Positions 1-7,639 of a DNA stretch of 64,000 bases are shown here, in pieces. Each line of letters begins with the position of its first letter. Within the stretch, counting starts at the first letter, position 1. The translations under genes were made by a program, and so were the position numbers. The stretch covers positions 1-64,000 of the forward strand of contig NZ_FOJY01000016.1 in the NCBI RefSeq assembly GCF_900112085.1, given 5' to 3'. The stretch comes from Acetitomaculum ruminis DSM 5522 (GTDB taxonomy: Bacteria > Bacillota > Clostridia > Lachnospirales > Lachnospiraceae). A model generated the notes under the pieces. The model had not been told where the DNA came from. It did no database searches and worked only from the letters and a program-made list of their open reading frames with translations.

Positions 1-594
1 TTGGAGAATGCAATTAGAATCATTTTTATGATAGAAATGGTTTTATAGACACTGGGATAACTGATGGTTGTTGAAAGAAAGCTAAATTTTACCGGTGCAT
101 GTGATTAGAATTGTTTTTGTAATATAAATGATTTTAAATTTTAAAGTGATTTTTATGTTATTTGTTTTTAGAAAAGTAGCGGAGTAGATTTAAGAATAGA
201 GTATTTATCAGAGTTTCGGCAGATTTTTAATTAGAATAAATAATGTAAAATTTCTGATGTATCAGTTAGCTATTCTGCTAGTTGTAAGCAATAAAATGAG
301 CTTGTCAGTAAGAGATTTTTTTGAAGCATTTATCAAATATAAGAGTGCTATATACACACAATATTATATTTGTCTTAAAAAATTTTTTTTTGAAGCCCAC
401 TTCCTTTAGGTGGTGGGTAGTTCACATGAGCATAAAAGTGATGTGAAACGGAAAGGAATACCAATATGAAATATTTTGTGATAGTGTTAAGATAGATGCA
501 AAATAAAAATACTCAGCCCTAGGTTGCTTTTGAAAGAAACGAATAATTTTTAGAAAAATTTCAAAAAGAAAGGAGCAGATCGGAGGTGATAAGT
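1..594. other. Gene-poor A/T-rich left edge
   Basis: No convincing coding sequence is visible here. An open frame beginning near 296 lacks a ribosome binding site and runs through a poly-T stretch, so it is not called. The only recognisable structure is the IS200/IS605-like hairpin near 392-425. The rest is A/T-rich sequence that probably includes the promoter of the small ORF at 595. Confidence 0.5.
392..425 (+). mobile_element. Remnant IS200/IS605-type right end (omega-RNA 3' hairpin signature)
   Basis: The arms CCCACTTCC and GGTGGTGGG close on a TTTA loop and are followed by TAGTTCAC. A pyrimidine-rich arm, TTTA loop, GGTGGG-type arm and terminal GTTCAC is the recurrent right-end signature of IS200/IS605 elements carrying tnpB, where it forms the 3' end of the guide RNA scaffold. 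No tnpB or tnpA is seen in the 390 bases upstream, and the stem has one mismatch and one wobble. I read it as a solo or eroded end. The element could continue left of the window. Confidence 0.5.
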
Positions 595-747
595 ATGGTT
601 GAAGAAATGGGAATTACAGATAAGCAATTTCAAGGTTTTATAAGGCTTATTTCGGGGTACATTGAAAATGCTCTTAAGAAAAGTACTGACAACGAAGAAA
701 TTCAAAAGCTTCAAGATATTTTAAATTCTATGATTGAAGATGCTTAA
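595..747 (+). CDS. Small hypothetical protein, 50 residues
   Basis: A 50-codon frame starts at ATG 595, five bases after a near-perfect AGGAGGTGAT ribosome binding site (581-590), and ends at TAA 745-747 just before a perfect-stem terminator. The product is acidic and predicted helical, with no signal peptide, membrane segment or cysteine. I do not recognise the family. The strong ribosome binding site and dedicated terminator argue that it is expressed. It lies between the IS200/IS605-like remnant and a 163-bp repeat copy, so an origin in a mobile element is plausible but unproven. Confidence 0.6.
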   Translation: MVEEMGITDKQFQGFIRLISGYIENALKKSTDNEEIQKLQDILNSMIEDA

Positions 748-755
748 TTTCACGC

Positions 756-797
756 AAATACCCGTTAGATGATTAAAGTTATCTAACGGGTATTTAA
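756..797 (+). terminator. Intrinsic terminator of the 50-residue ORF
   Basis: The 15-bp arms at 756-770 and 781-795 (AAATACCCGTTAGAT and its complement) are perfect, with a 10-base loop. The following T-tract is weak. Symmetry would let it act on both strands. The 163-bp repeat begins at 798, directly after the stem. Confidence 0.65.
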
Positions 798-960
798 TTG
801 AACGCAGTGTAAGCAATCCCCCGCTTCAAAAGCGTAAGCTTTAAGCGGGGGTATAAGCTTACTAGTGTCAGAAGGGGTTAAAGCCCCTTCTGACAGGTGG
901 CACAAAGTGCCACTGCGTTCATGAGGAAGTAGCGAAGCGGATTCCGAATGTCCGCTTTAC
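798..960 (+). repeat. 163-bp structured dispersed repeat, copy 1
   Basis: This is one of three copies (others at 11646-11808 plus and 35516-35678 minus). It runs from TTGAACGCAG to CCGCTTTAC. GAACGCAGTG near the start can pair with CACTGCGTTC at about 911-920. The enclosed part folds into a 9-bp stem CCCCCGCTT/AAGCGGGGG continued by AAAGC-GTAA-GCTTT with a GNRA-type tetraloop, then GTCAGAAGGGG/CCCCTTCTGAC, then GTGGCAC-AAA-GTGCCAC. The 3' tail holds GCGGA...TCCGC. There are no terminal inverted repeats and no ORF. It looks like a structured RNA or a hairpin-ended non-autonomous element. Confidence 0.85.
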
Positions 961-1095
961 CAGATTGAAGCTTTAGGAGTTATATTTTTAGAATTATTTG
1001 GAAATATTACCTTTAAAATATACAAAATAAGCATAAAAGGTTAACTTTTTAATAAAATTTCCGATTTATCATGTTAGTAAGTGAAATTAGTATAT

Positions 1096-1331
1096 CAGGT
1101 GCCGGAATGCGGGAAAGTAATTGTTCCGGAGAATAGGGAAACAGGTGAAAGTCCTGTACGAACTCGTCACTGTGAGCAGATTTAAGAATATCAGTTATAC
1201 TGCGTAGTCAGGAGACCTGCCTGGTATAGGATATGCACATATGCCACGAGCAACTGGTAAATGTGAAGGGTCTGGGGTGAGTTTCCGGATTTTTTGTTAT
1301 TTTCCTTTTGCTTGTGAGCAAAAGTTTTTTT
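1096..1331 (+). ncRNA. Cobalamin riboswitch with terminator platform
   Basis: The B12-box core is readable: AGGTGCCGGAA near 1097, AATAGGGAAACAGGTGAAAG near 1132, CGTCACTGT, and GTCAGGAGACCTGCC near 1207. The aptamer occupies about 1096-1230. Its expression platform ends in a perfect 8-bp hairpin CTTTTGCT-TGTG-AGCAAAAG followed by seven T residues (1305-1331). The terminator ends 21 bases before the binding-protein start codon. Its position predicts that corrinoid causes premature termination ahead of the importer genes. Confidence 0.93.
1305..1331 (+). terminator. Riboswitch-controlled terminator
   Basis: Arms 1305-1312 and 1317-1324 are perfectly complementary with a TGTG loop, followed by seven T. 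It lies between the cobalamin aptamer and the ribosome binding site at about 1340, so it is the likely off-state of the switch. Confidence 0.85.
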
Positions 1332-1352
1332 GTTTATGAAAGGAGAATATCA

Positions 1353-2420
1353 ATGAAAAAGAAATTATTGGCACTTATTTGTGTATCTGCAATGATTATA
1401 TGTTCATGCGGTACAAATAATGATTCTTCATCAACTTCAACGGTAACAGGATCGAAAGGCGATCAGTACACTGTTTCAAAAGAAGCAAAGAAAGTAGGAA
1501 CCGATCAGTCTGAAAGTGAATATGAGCCTTATACCATAACACTTAATTTAGAGCGTTCAGGCATAGGTCAGAATATGGAAGAAACATTCACTTCAGCACC
1601 TAAAAAAGCAATAGCAGACGGTGACCAGATGGCGGATTTCTTTTTTGACCTGGGACTTGAAGATCATATGGCCGGATATACAAGAGGTGCCTGCTGGTCC
1701 ACAGTAAGTGATTATCCTGCAAGGGACAAGGTTAAGAAAATTACTGAGGATGGCGTAAATCTTGCAAAAGCGTCAAAAGAAGATATTCTTGCAACAGGCT
1801 GTGACTTTATGATGGGATGGGATTCTTTGTTTTCAGAGAATGCATTTTCAGTTAGCTTTTGCCTGGAGCACAATATTATTCCGTATTTCCCATATTGCTG
1901 TTCTGATTCAGCTACAATGGAAGATATTTATAAAGACTATGATGTATTAGGACATATATTTGGAGTAGAAGACCTTGCCAATGAAAAGGTTGAGGCTATG
2001 AAAGAAAAACTTGAAGAAGTAAAGACAACTCTCGGTGACGAGGTTTATGAAAATCCTATTAAAGTTTTCGTTTATGACTCTGGAGAAGATGCTCCGTTTA
2101 CAGCATGCCAGGGTGTACCGGGAGATATGATAAAGAGAGCAGGTGGAATTTCCATTTTTGATGATATTGATAAGGGTTGGGCAACACCTACCTGGGAAGA
2201 AGTTGTTGAAAGAGATCCGGATGTTATACTCATTCTTGATTATGACAATGATACTGACAAGAAGACTGAATTCTTAAAGACAAATGATAATACAAAGAAT
2301 TTAAGAGCAGTAAAAGAAGGAAAAATCTATTCTGCCTGCTGTTCTGATATGCAGGGTTCTGCAGGTTCTGCAAATACAGTTGAAATTATGGCTAAACAGT
2401 TCTATCCTGACAAGTTTTAA
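1353..2420 (+). CDS. btuF: Corrinoid ABC transporter substrate-binding lipoprotein (BtuF-like)
   Basis: This is predicted to capture cobalamin or a related corrinoid outside the membrane and deliver it to the permease encoded next. The start ATG 1353 follows AAAGGAG. The first 20 residues form a lipoprotein signal ending in ICSC, so lipidation at the cysteine is expected. The rest has the class III (FecB/BtuF-type) layout, with two lobes joined by a long helix near residues 200-230. Final-lobe motifs include ERDPDVILILDYD. The total of 355 residues is normal for the family. The upstream cobalamin riboswitch is the main evidence for a corrinoid rather than a siderophore substrate. Confidence 0.85.
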   Translation: MKKKLLALICVSAMIICSCGTNNDSSSTSTVTGSKGDQYTVSKEAKKVGTDQSESEYEPYTITLNLERSGIGQNMEETFTSAPKKAIADGDQMADFFFDLGLEDHMAGYTRGACWSTVSDYPARDKVKKITEDGVNLAKASKEDILATGCDFMMGWDSLFSENAFSVSFCLEHNIIPYFPYCCSDSATMEDIYKDYDVLGHIFGVEDLANEKVEAMKEKLEEVKTTLGDEVYENPIKVFVYDSGEDAPFTACQGVPGDMIKRAGGISIFDDIDKGWATPTWEEVVERDPDVILILDYDNDTDKKTEFLKTNDNTKNLRAVKEGKIYSACCSDMQGSAGSANTVEIMAKQFYPDKF

Positions 2421-2449
2421 CTAAAGTCGATTTTTAGAAGGAGAAAAAA

Positions 2450-3526
2450 ATGGCTAAATTAAAGGTCAGATTATTTCCTATCCAGAAAAGATTTCCATTT
2501 ATTATGTTTTGCATGATAATGGTGGTTGTAACGTTTATTTCATTTATCCTAGCCATAAGGCTTGGAAGCGTCGACCTTAATTTTGAAACTATAGGAAAAG
2601 TCATTGTAAATAAAATCACGGGAAGAAATTATTACAGAGTGGACTGGACAGAGGGAATAGAATCTATCATCTGGTCCATACGAATCCCCCGTATATTCAC
2701 GGCTTTTGTTGTGGGTGCCGGACTTACCCTTTGTGGAATTTTAATGCAGGCACTTACAAAAAATCCTTTGGCTGACCCTTACATACTTGGTATTTCACAG
2801 GGTGCTTCAGCCGGAGCTGTATTGGTAATCATGTATGGAGTTCTTTCAATTTTTAATGGTTACAGCACTATGGTGGGGGCTTTTATCGGAGCGGTAGTTT
2901 CAATTATTTTGGCACTAAAGATAGCTACAATCAGAAACAAGGTTACTGCAACGCAACTTGTACTGGCGGGTATTGCGGTTTCAGCACTTTTTAGTGCCAT
3001 AACCAACTACATGATTTATCATACCCGTACAGGTTCTGATAAGGTAAAAACTGCTACATACTGGCTTATGGGTTCCCTTAGCGGCTCTTCCTGGGAAAAG
3101 CTTATCTACGGATGCATTGCCTTTATAGTGTGCCTGATTCCGATTCTTACACTATCTAAGAGTCTGGATGTTTTGATGCTGGGAGATGATGTGGCAGTTA
3201 CCGTTGGTGTAAACACAGACAGGCTAAAACTTGGAATTATTATTGTGGCGACCTTACTTACGGGTGTAATTGTTTCAATGAGTGGAACAATAGGTTTCGT
3301 AGGTCTTATAATACCTCATATTACAAGGTCAGTTGTGGGGACGAAACACAGCAGACTTATCCCTGCTTCCGTTTTGGTAGGGGGTACATTCCTGGTGATT
3401 GCAGATATTATTTCCAGAACAATTGCAGCACCGGAGGAGCTTCCCATAGGTGTAGTTTCTGCATTTTTTGGAGCACCGTTTTTCCTGTACCTGATAAGGA
3501 AGTCTCACAAACAATTGGGGGGTTGA
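2450..3526 (+). CDS. btuC: FecCD-family ABC permease (BtuC-like)
   Basis: This is an inner-membrane subunit that probably forms a homodimeric corrinoid channel. It has 358 residues with about ten hydrophobic segments. Family hallmarks are RIPRIFTAFVVGAGL, GILMQALTKNPLADPYILG, and the C-terminal cytoplasmic loop GFVGLIIPHITR that couples to the ATPase. The start follows AGAAGGAG. The gene sits 29 bases after the binding-protein gene and 3 bases before the ATPase gene, so all three are cotranscribed. The class is certain. The substrate is inferred from the riboswitch. Confidence 0.88.
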   Translation: MAKLKVRLFPIQKRFPFIMFCMIMVVVTFISFILAIRLGSVDLNFETIGKVIVNKITGRNYYRVDWTEGIESIIWSIRIPRIFTAFVVGAGLTLCGILMQALTKNPLADPYILGISQGASAGAVLVIMYGVLSIFNGYSTMVGAFIGAVVSIILALKIATIRNKVTATQLVLAGIAVSALFSAITNYMIYHTRTGSDKVKTATYWLMGSLSGSSWEKLIYGCIAFIVCLIPILTLSKSLDVLMLGDDVAVTVGVNTDRLKLGIIIVATLLTGVIVSMSGTIGFVGLIIPHITRSVVGTKHSRLIPASVLVGGTFLVIADIISRTIAAPEELPIGVVSAFFGAPFFLYLIRKSHKQLGG

Positions 3527-3529
3527 CAT

Positions 3530-4297
3530 ATGAAATTAGATGTAAAGGACATTAAGTATTCTATTGAATCAAAACTAATAGTTAATGGTGTCAGCCTTGG
3601 AATAGAAGAAGGTTCTTTTGTAGGACTGGTGGGACCTAATGGATGTGGTAAATCCACCCTGCTAAAAAACATCTACAAGGTTTACAAGCCGGACTCAGGA
3701 GCTGTATTTATAGACGGTGAGGAGCTGGCTAAAATGAACAGTAGGGAAACAGCCAAAAGAATGTCTGTAATGCAGCAGGAAAATAATGTTGAATTTGATA
3801 TGACTGTATATGATATGGTTATGATAGGGCGTTTTGCTCATCAGCATATGTTTAAAACAGATAAAATAGCAGAAAGAGAAATTGTTATTTCTGCCATTAA
3901 AGAAGTGGGGCTTGAAGGTTATGAAGATAGAAGTTTTCTTTCCCTTTCAGGAGGTGAAAAACAAAGAACTTTAGTAGCCAGAGCACTTGTGCAAAAGGCT
4001 TCTTTGATAATACTGGATGAGCCTACAAACCATCTGGATATTGGATATCAATACCAGATAATGAATATTCTGAAAAAACAAAATCTGACTGTTTTTTCTT
4101 CAATCCATGACTTAAATATTGCTTCATGTTACTGTGACCGGGTTGTTTTTATGAAGTCAGGACAGATAGTGGGTGCAGGAACACCCCAGGAGATGTTTGT
4201 TCCTGAAAAAATAAAACATCTTTTTGGTGTTGACACAAAGATAACGCAAAATCCGGTTACTAAAAAACCAAATATTATTTTTATACCAAGTGTATAA
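3530..4297 (+). CDS. btuD: ABC transporter ATP-binding protein (BtuD/FepC-like)
   Basis: This ATPase would energise corrinoid uptake on the cytoplasmic face. Walker A is GPNGCGKST near residues 35-43, the signature is LSGGEKQR, Walker B is LIILDEPTNHLD, and the switch histidine is in SSIHDLN. Its 255 residues match iron/B12-type ATPases. The start is 3 bases after the permease stop, with the ribosome binding site inside the permease end. It is the last gene of the riboswitch operon. A decayed repeat copy follows from 4346. Confidence 0.88.
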   Translation: MKLDVKDIKYSIESKLIVNGVSLGIEEGSFVGLVGPNGCGKSTLLKNIYKVYKPDSGAVFIDGEELAKMNSRETAKRMSVMQQENNVEFDMTVYDMVMIGRFAHQHMFKTDKIAEREIVISAIKEVGLEGYEDRSFLSLSGGEKQRTLVARALVQKASLIILDEPTNHLDIGYQYQIMNILKKQNLTVFSSIHDLNIASCYCDRVVFMKSGQIVGAGTPQEMFVPEKIKHLFGVDTKITQNPVTKKPNIIFIPSV

Positions 4298-4345
4298 GAA
4301 AATAATAAGTCATATCTATTTTTTAAAAGATGAAACTTTCCCGGT

Positions 4346-4438
4346 TGTCAGAAGGGGTTAAGGCCTCTTTTGACAAGTGGGACAAAATACCAATGGGTTT
4401 ATAAGGAAGTGGTGAAGCAAACTTCGAATCTCCCCTCT
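4346..4438 (+). repeat. Degenerate partial copy of the 163-bp repeat
   Basis: It keeps the order TGTCAGAAGGGGTTAA, CTTTTGACA, GTGG-ACAAA-TACCA-TG, GTTTATAAGGAAGT, GTGAAGC and TTCGAAT of the intact copies, with many substitutions. The first 50 or so bases of the repeat and the terminal CCGCTTTAC are missing. It lies just behind the corrinoid importer. The decay contrasts with the near-identity of the three intact copies and suggests an older insertion. Confidence 0.75.
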
Positions 4439-4671
4439 AAAAGTTCATATTTACTATTCCAATTAGATATACAGATATTCAAAATAATTAGACATATATC
4501 CATTAATACGGTTCAAAATACTCAAAAAATGTAAAAATAACGAAAAAGTAAAAAGGATATTACAGAATAATTAAAATAAAATATTTAATTATAAAATAAT
4601 TCTTCTTTATTTTTGAAATATTCAGAATAAATGTGGGGCAAAAATTTCATCAGACCATCCCTGCCAAGGGG

Positions 4672-4700
4672 TTGTTGGTAAAAAACACTGATGTTATAAT
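4672..4700 (+). promoter_or_regulatory. Promoter of a terminated leader upstream of the methyltransferase/importer operon
   Basis: A -35 element TTGTTG (4672-4677) and a perfect -10 TATAAT (4695-4700) are separated by 17 bases, giving a start near 4707. The -35 lies in a dyad (TCAGACCA...TGGT...CTGA, about 4650-4693) that could be an operator. This is a sequence-based prediction only. Confidence 0.6.
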
Positions 4701-4704
4701 ACGT

Positions 4705-4792
4705 CCGGATTGATGAGATTCAACTGACCATGTGGATAGTCAGTAGTGGCGCTTACATTAATTTACCTGTAATGTAAGGTCTATTTTTTATG
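4705..4792 (+). ncRNA. Short leader RNA ending in an intrinsic terminator (candidate riboswitch or attenuator)
   Basis: Starting near the predicted transcription start, the leader has a hairpin CTGAC (4724-4728) with GTCAG (4739-4743) and a 10-base loop. It is followed by a terminator CTTACATT (4752-4759) with AATGTAAG (4771-4778) and then a T-rich tail. It matches none of the riboswitch consensus patterns I know (cobalamin, NiCo, ZTP, fluoride, SAM, THF, guanidine). The 250 bases between terminator and methyltransferase hold a second foldable segment, so it plausibly controls the importer operon. Confidence 0.45.
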
Positions 4793-4836
4793 CTTTTTTT
4801 GAGTTTCATCATGAAAAAATTTTAAAAAGTCTTAGT

Positions 4837-4927
4837 CTTAAGTCGGAGGAGTTCTCTATCTATAAACTTCAGTTAATGTGAAGAAATAGCAAAAATTACC
4901 GAATTCGTGGAATGAATCCGACTTGAG
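4837..4927 (+). other. Foldable segment upstream of the methyltransferase
   Basis: CTTAAGTCGGA (4837-4847) and TCCGACTTGAG (4917-4927) form an 11-bp stem with one wobble. It encloses a hairpin CTTCA-GTTAATG-TGAAG at 4867-4883 and unpaired A-rich sequence, which gives a multi-branch shape. No ORF covers it. I do not recognise the fold. Confidence 0.35.
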
Positions 4928-5048
4928 TTAAAGGCTTTGTGAAAAAGTAAAAAAATTATAGGGAATATGTAAGCTTAGGCTTATCAGAATTATTTACAAA
5001 GGATTGTGGGTTTTGGCTTTACAGACAATTAGTGGAAAGGAGTATGAG

Positions 5049-5690
5049 ATGGATTTCGAAAAGAGCATTCAAACAATATCAAAACATTGGGATGATGCAT
5101 CTGTAACCTTCGATAAGGAACATGCCACAGAGGACTTAGGACTTTGGAAAGAATACTTGGAAAAGGTTATTGGATTAAATGGAAATGGAAAGGTTCTTGA
5201 TGTGGGAACCGGAACAGGATTTTTGGCTTTTATGCTGAATGAACTTGGATATGGGGCAGTAGGCATAGATATATCCGAAAAAATGATGGAAATCGGACGA
5301 GCTAAGGCTTTGGAAAGGAATCAGCCGGTTTCATTTATAAACAGTCCCTGTGAGAAAACCCCTTTTGATGATGGTGAGTTTGACGCTGTAGTCAACTGCA
5401 GGCTTATGTGGACACTTACCAAACCTGATGAGGCGGTAAATGAATGGAAAAGAATTCTAAAATCCGGGGGAAAAGTTATTTCTTTTATGAGAATGATGTC
5501 CGCTAGTGGTGGACAGGGGCATTCGGTTTATGAAAATAATATAGAACTGCCACTTATTGACGGTAGCAGAGATAAATATGTAGAAGTATATAAAAAGGCA
5601 GGATTGAAGAATATTCAGACCTGGGAGCTTCCTGAAGAGATGTCTGTGTCTGATATGCCTTCATGGACTGTGTTTGTGGGAGAAAAATAA
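5049..5690 (+). CDS. Class I SAM-dependent methyltransferase
   Basis: This is a cytoplasmic methyltransferase of unknown acceptor. The SAM-binding motif I is VLDVGTGTGFLAFML near residues 50-64, followed by the acidic end of strand 2 in GIDISEKMM and a motif IV-like region DAVVNCRLMWTL. Its 213 residues fit the small Methyltransf_11 group. The start at ATG 5049 has AAGGAG six bases upstream. A longer reading from 5004 lacks a site. The next gene, an importer permease, starts within a few bases of its stop, so the enzyme probably modifies the transported metal-chelator or peptide-like ligand. That role is inferred from position only. Confidence 0.82.
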   Translation: MDFEKSIQTISKHWDDASVTFDKEHATEDLGLWKEYLEKVIGLNGNGKVLDVGTGTGFLAFMLNELGYGAVGIDISEKMMEIGRAKALERNQPVSFINSPCEKTPFDDGEFDAVVNCRLMWTLTKPDEAVNEWKRILKSGGKVISFMRMMSASGGQGHSVYENNIELPLIDGSRDKYVEVYKKAGLKNIQTWELPEEMSVSDMPSWTVFVGEK

Positions 5691-5695
5691 ATTCC

Positions 5696-6697
5696 ATGAA
5701 AGTAGTATTAAAGTATAAAAGATTATTCAAAAAAATATTAAAAAGAATCGGCACATTTTTAGTAGCTATGTTTCTTTTGTCAGTTATTTCCTTTGGTCTT
5801 GCAAGACTTGCTCCGGGAGACCCGTTACAGTCATTTTACGGAGACCAGTTAGATACAATGACAGATGAAGAAAAAGAAATGGCAAGAGAACGCCTTGGTC
5901 TTGGGGATAATGTGGTAGTTCAATATGTCAAATGGATAAATAACGCAGCAAAGGGTAATTTCGGTATTTCTTTTAAATATAAAATGCCTGTAACAAAAGT
6001 GGTAAATCCCCTTATAGGAAACTCACTTTTACTTGGAATTACTGCTTATGTGGTTATATTTTTACTGGCAACGGTATTGGCGGTATTTTGTGTTCTTCAT
6101 GAGGAACACTTCATCGACCGGTTGATTTGTAAGATAGGAACTATCCTTTATTACACTCCGGGATTTTGGCTGGGAGTGGTTCTGGTACTTATATTTAGCA
6201 TAAATCTTGGATTGTTTCCAAGTTCCGGAGCTTATGATGTGGGAAAGGCAAATGATATTGCCAATAGAATCAGTCATATGATTTTACCACTTACAGTAAT
6301 GATTGCCAGCCATTTATGGTATTACGCATATATGATTAGAAATAAACTTCTTGATGAGGTAAGAAAAGATTATGTGCTTTTGGCAAAAGTTAAAGGCTGT
6401 TCAAAAAGGGAAATTGTCTGGAAACACTGCCTTAGAAATGTGGCACCTACAATAGTAAGCATTATGGCGATATCAATTCCTCATGTTACAGGAGGAACAG
6501 TAGTTGTAGAATCTGTTTTTAACTATCCGGGAATCGGAGGACTGGCTGTAGAAAGTGCAAAATACCATGACTATAATCTTTTGATTGTTATAGTTTTAAT
6601 TACAGGTGCAGCAGTATTTGCAGCAGGATTAATAGCCCAATCCATAAATGAGGAAATAGACCCGAGAATGAAAGAGAGGTCGGCGATAAAGTGGTAG
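5696..6697 (+). CDS. ABC transporter permease, dipeptide/nickel family (DppB/NikB-like)
   Basis: This is the first membrane subunit of an importer of the dipeptide/oligopeptide/nickel class. The 333-residue protein has an N-terminal membrane segment near 20-40, the family's ARLAPGDPLQSFYGDQ extracytoplasmic motif, and a cytoplasmic coupling loop (DYVLLAKVKGCSKREIVWKHCLRN). The conserved end VESVFNYPGIGGLAVE is also present. I chose ATG 5696 because the earlier ATG 5663 lies inside the methyltransferase gene, although the ribosome binding site is weak. Translation is probably coupled to the methyltransferase. The substrate cannot be settled from sequence. Confidence 0.85.
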   Translation: MKVVLKYKRLFKKILKRIGTFLVAMFLLSVISFGLARLAPGDPLQSFYGDQLDTMTDEEKEMARERLGLGDNVVVQYVKWINNAAKGNFGISFKYKMPVTKVVNPLIGNSLLLGITAYVVIFLLATVLAVFCVLHEEHFIDRLICKIGTILYYTPGFWLGVVLVLIFSINLGLFPSSGAYDVGKANDIANRISHMILPLTVMIASHLWYYAYMIRNKLLDEVRKDYVLLAKVKGCSKREIVWKHCLRNVAPTIVSIMAISIPHVTGGTVVVESVFNYPGIGGLAVESAKYHDYNLLIVIVLITGAAVFAAGLIAQSINEEIDPRMKERSAIKW

Positions 6698-7605
6698 CAA
6701 AAAATTATGATTTTGATGAACGCTTTAAAATTGTTGGAATTAAAGAAATAAAAAAAGAAGAAAAAACCCGGAAAGAAGGAATAAGACAGCGTCTTGAGGG
6801 AAAACCGGTGATTTCTGCGATTGTTTTAACTTTTATAGTACTTGCCTGTATTTTTGCACCGGTAATAGCAAATCACGATCCTTCTGAATATTATTTGGAC
6901 GCGCTAAATACCCCTCCTGGTAGGGAATATATATTTGGAACTGACTCTCTTGGAAGGGATTTGTTTTCCATAATGTTTTACGGTGGCAGAACATCTCTTA
7001 TGATAGGAGTTTTAGGAGCAGCTATAGTTACAGTTATAGGTACAATCTATGGATGTATCAGTGGAACATCAGGAGATAAAGTGGATTCTTTAATGATGAG
7101 AGCCATGGAATTATGTGGAAGTATTCCATCTATTCTTCTGATACTTATATTAACGGCAATTTTTCCGGCAAAAAACGTATTTAGTATGTCAATAATTGTA
7201 GGTATAACCAGTTGGTTTGCCCTTGCCAGAATTGTAAGAAGTGAAGTAAGGCAGATAAGAAACAGCGAATACGTTTTATATGCAAGGTGTGTCGGGGGAA
7301 ACTTTTTCTATGTAATGAAAAGGCATCTTATTCCCAATTTTATTTCTTCAATAATGTTTGTTGTGGTTTCTTCTGTGGGAGCATGTATAACCACAGAGTC
7401 CACCCTTAGCTTTTTGGGTCTTGGACTGCCCCTTGATATTTTATCTTGGGGAAGTATGCTGTCACTGGCAAATAAAGCCCTGATAATGAATACCTGGTGG
7501 GTAATTGTTATCCCGGGATTGTTTCTTGTGATAACACTTTTATGCATAACAGACATAGGAAATTATTTGAGGAAAGAAGTTAACAGACGACCAAGCAATT
7601 TATAA
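6691..7605 (+). CDS. ABC transporter permease, dipeptide/nickel family (DppC/NikC-like)
   Basis: This is the second permease subunit, partner of the preceding gene. It starts at GTG 6691 and overlaps the previous stop by seven bases, implying translational coupling. The 304 residues show an N-terminal cytoplasmic segment, a first membrane helix near 30-50, and the subfamily motif FGTDSLGRDLFS with its NikC/DppC-type substrate loop. The coupling motif (EYVLYARCVGGNFFYVMKRHLIPN) and TESTLSFLGLGL are also present. Length and motif order are normal for DppC/NikC. Confidence 0.87.
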   Translation: MVAKNYDFDERFKIVGIKEIKKEEKTRKEGIRQRLEGKPVISAIVLTFIVLACIFAPVIANHDPSEYYLDALNTPPGREYIFGTDSLGRDLFSIMFYGGRTSLMIGVLGAAIVTVIGTIYGCISGTSGDKVDSLMMRAMELCGSIPSILLILILTAIFPAKNVFSMSIIVGITSWFALARIVRSEVRQIRNSEYVLYARCVGGNFFYVMKRHLIPNFISSIMFVVVSSVGACITTESTLSFLGLGLPLDILSWGSMLSLANKALIMNTWWVIVIPGLFLVITLLCITDIGNYLRKEVNRRPSNL

Positions 7606-7639
7606 ATAAAGAACAAAACTTAAGGAGGAAAGTTAGGAA

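Noticed and set aside
296-420. Short open frame in the left-edge region
   Set aside because: There is no ribosome binding site, it runs through a poly-T stretch and overlaps the IS605-like hairpin. It has no recognisable residues.
4705-4792. Nickel/cobalt (NiCo) riboswitch
   Set aside because: The conserved G-rich motifs of that class are not present. The substrate type of the importer alone is not enough.
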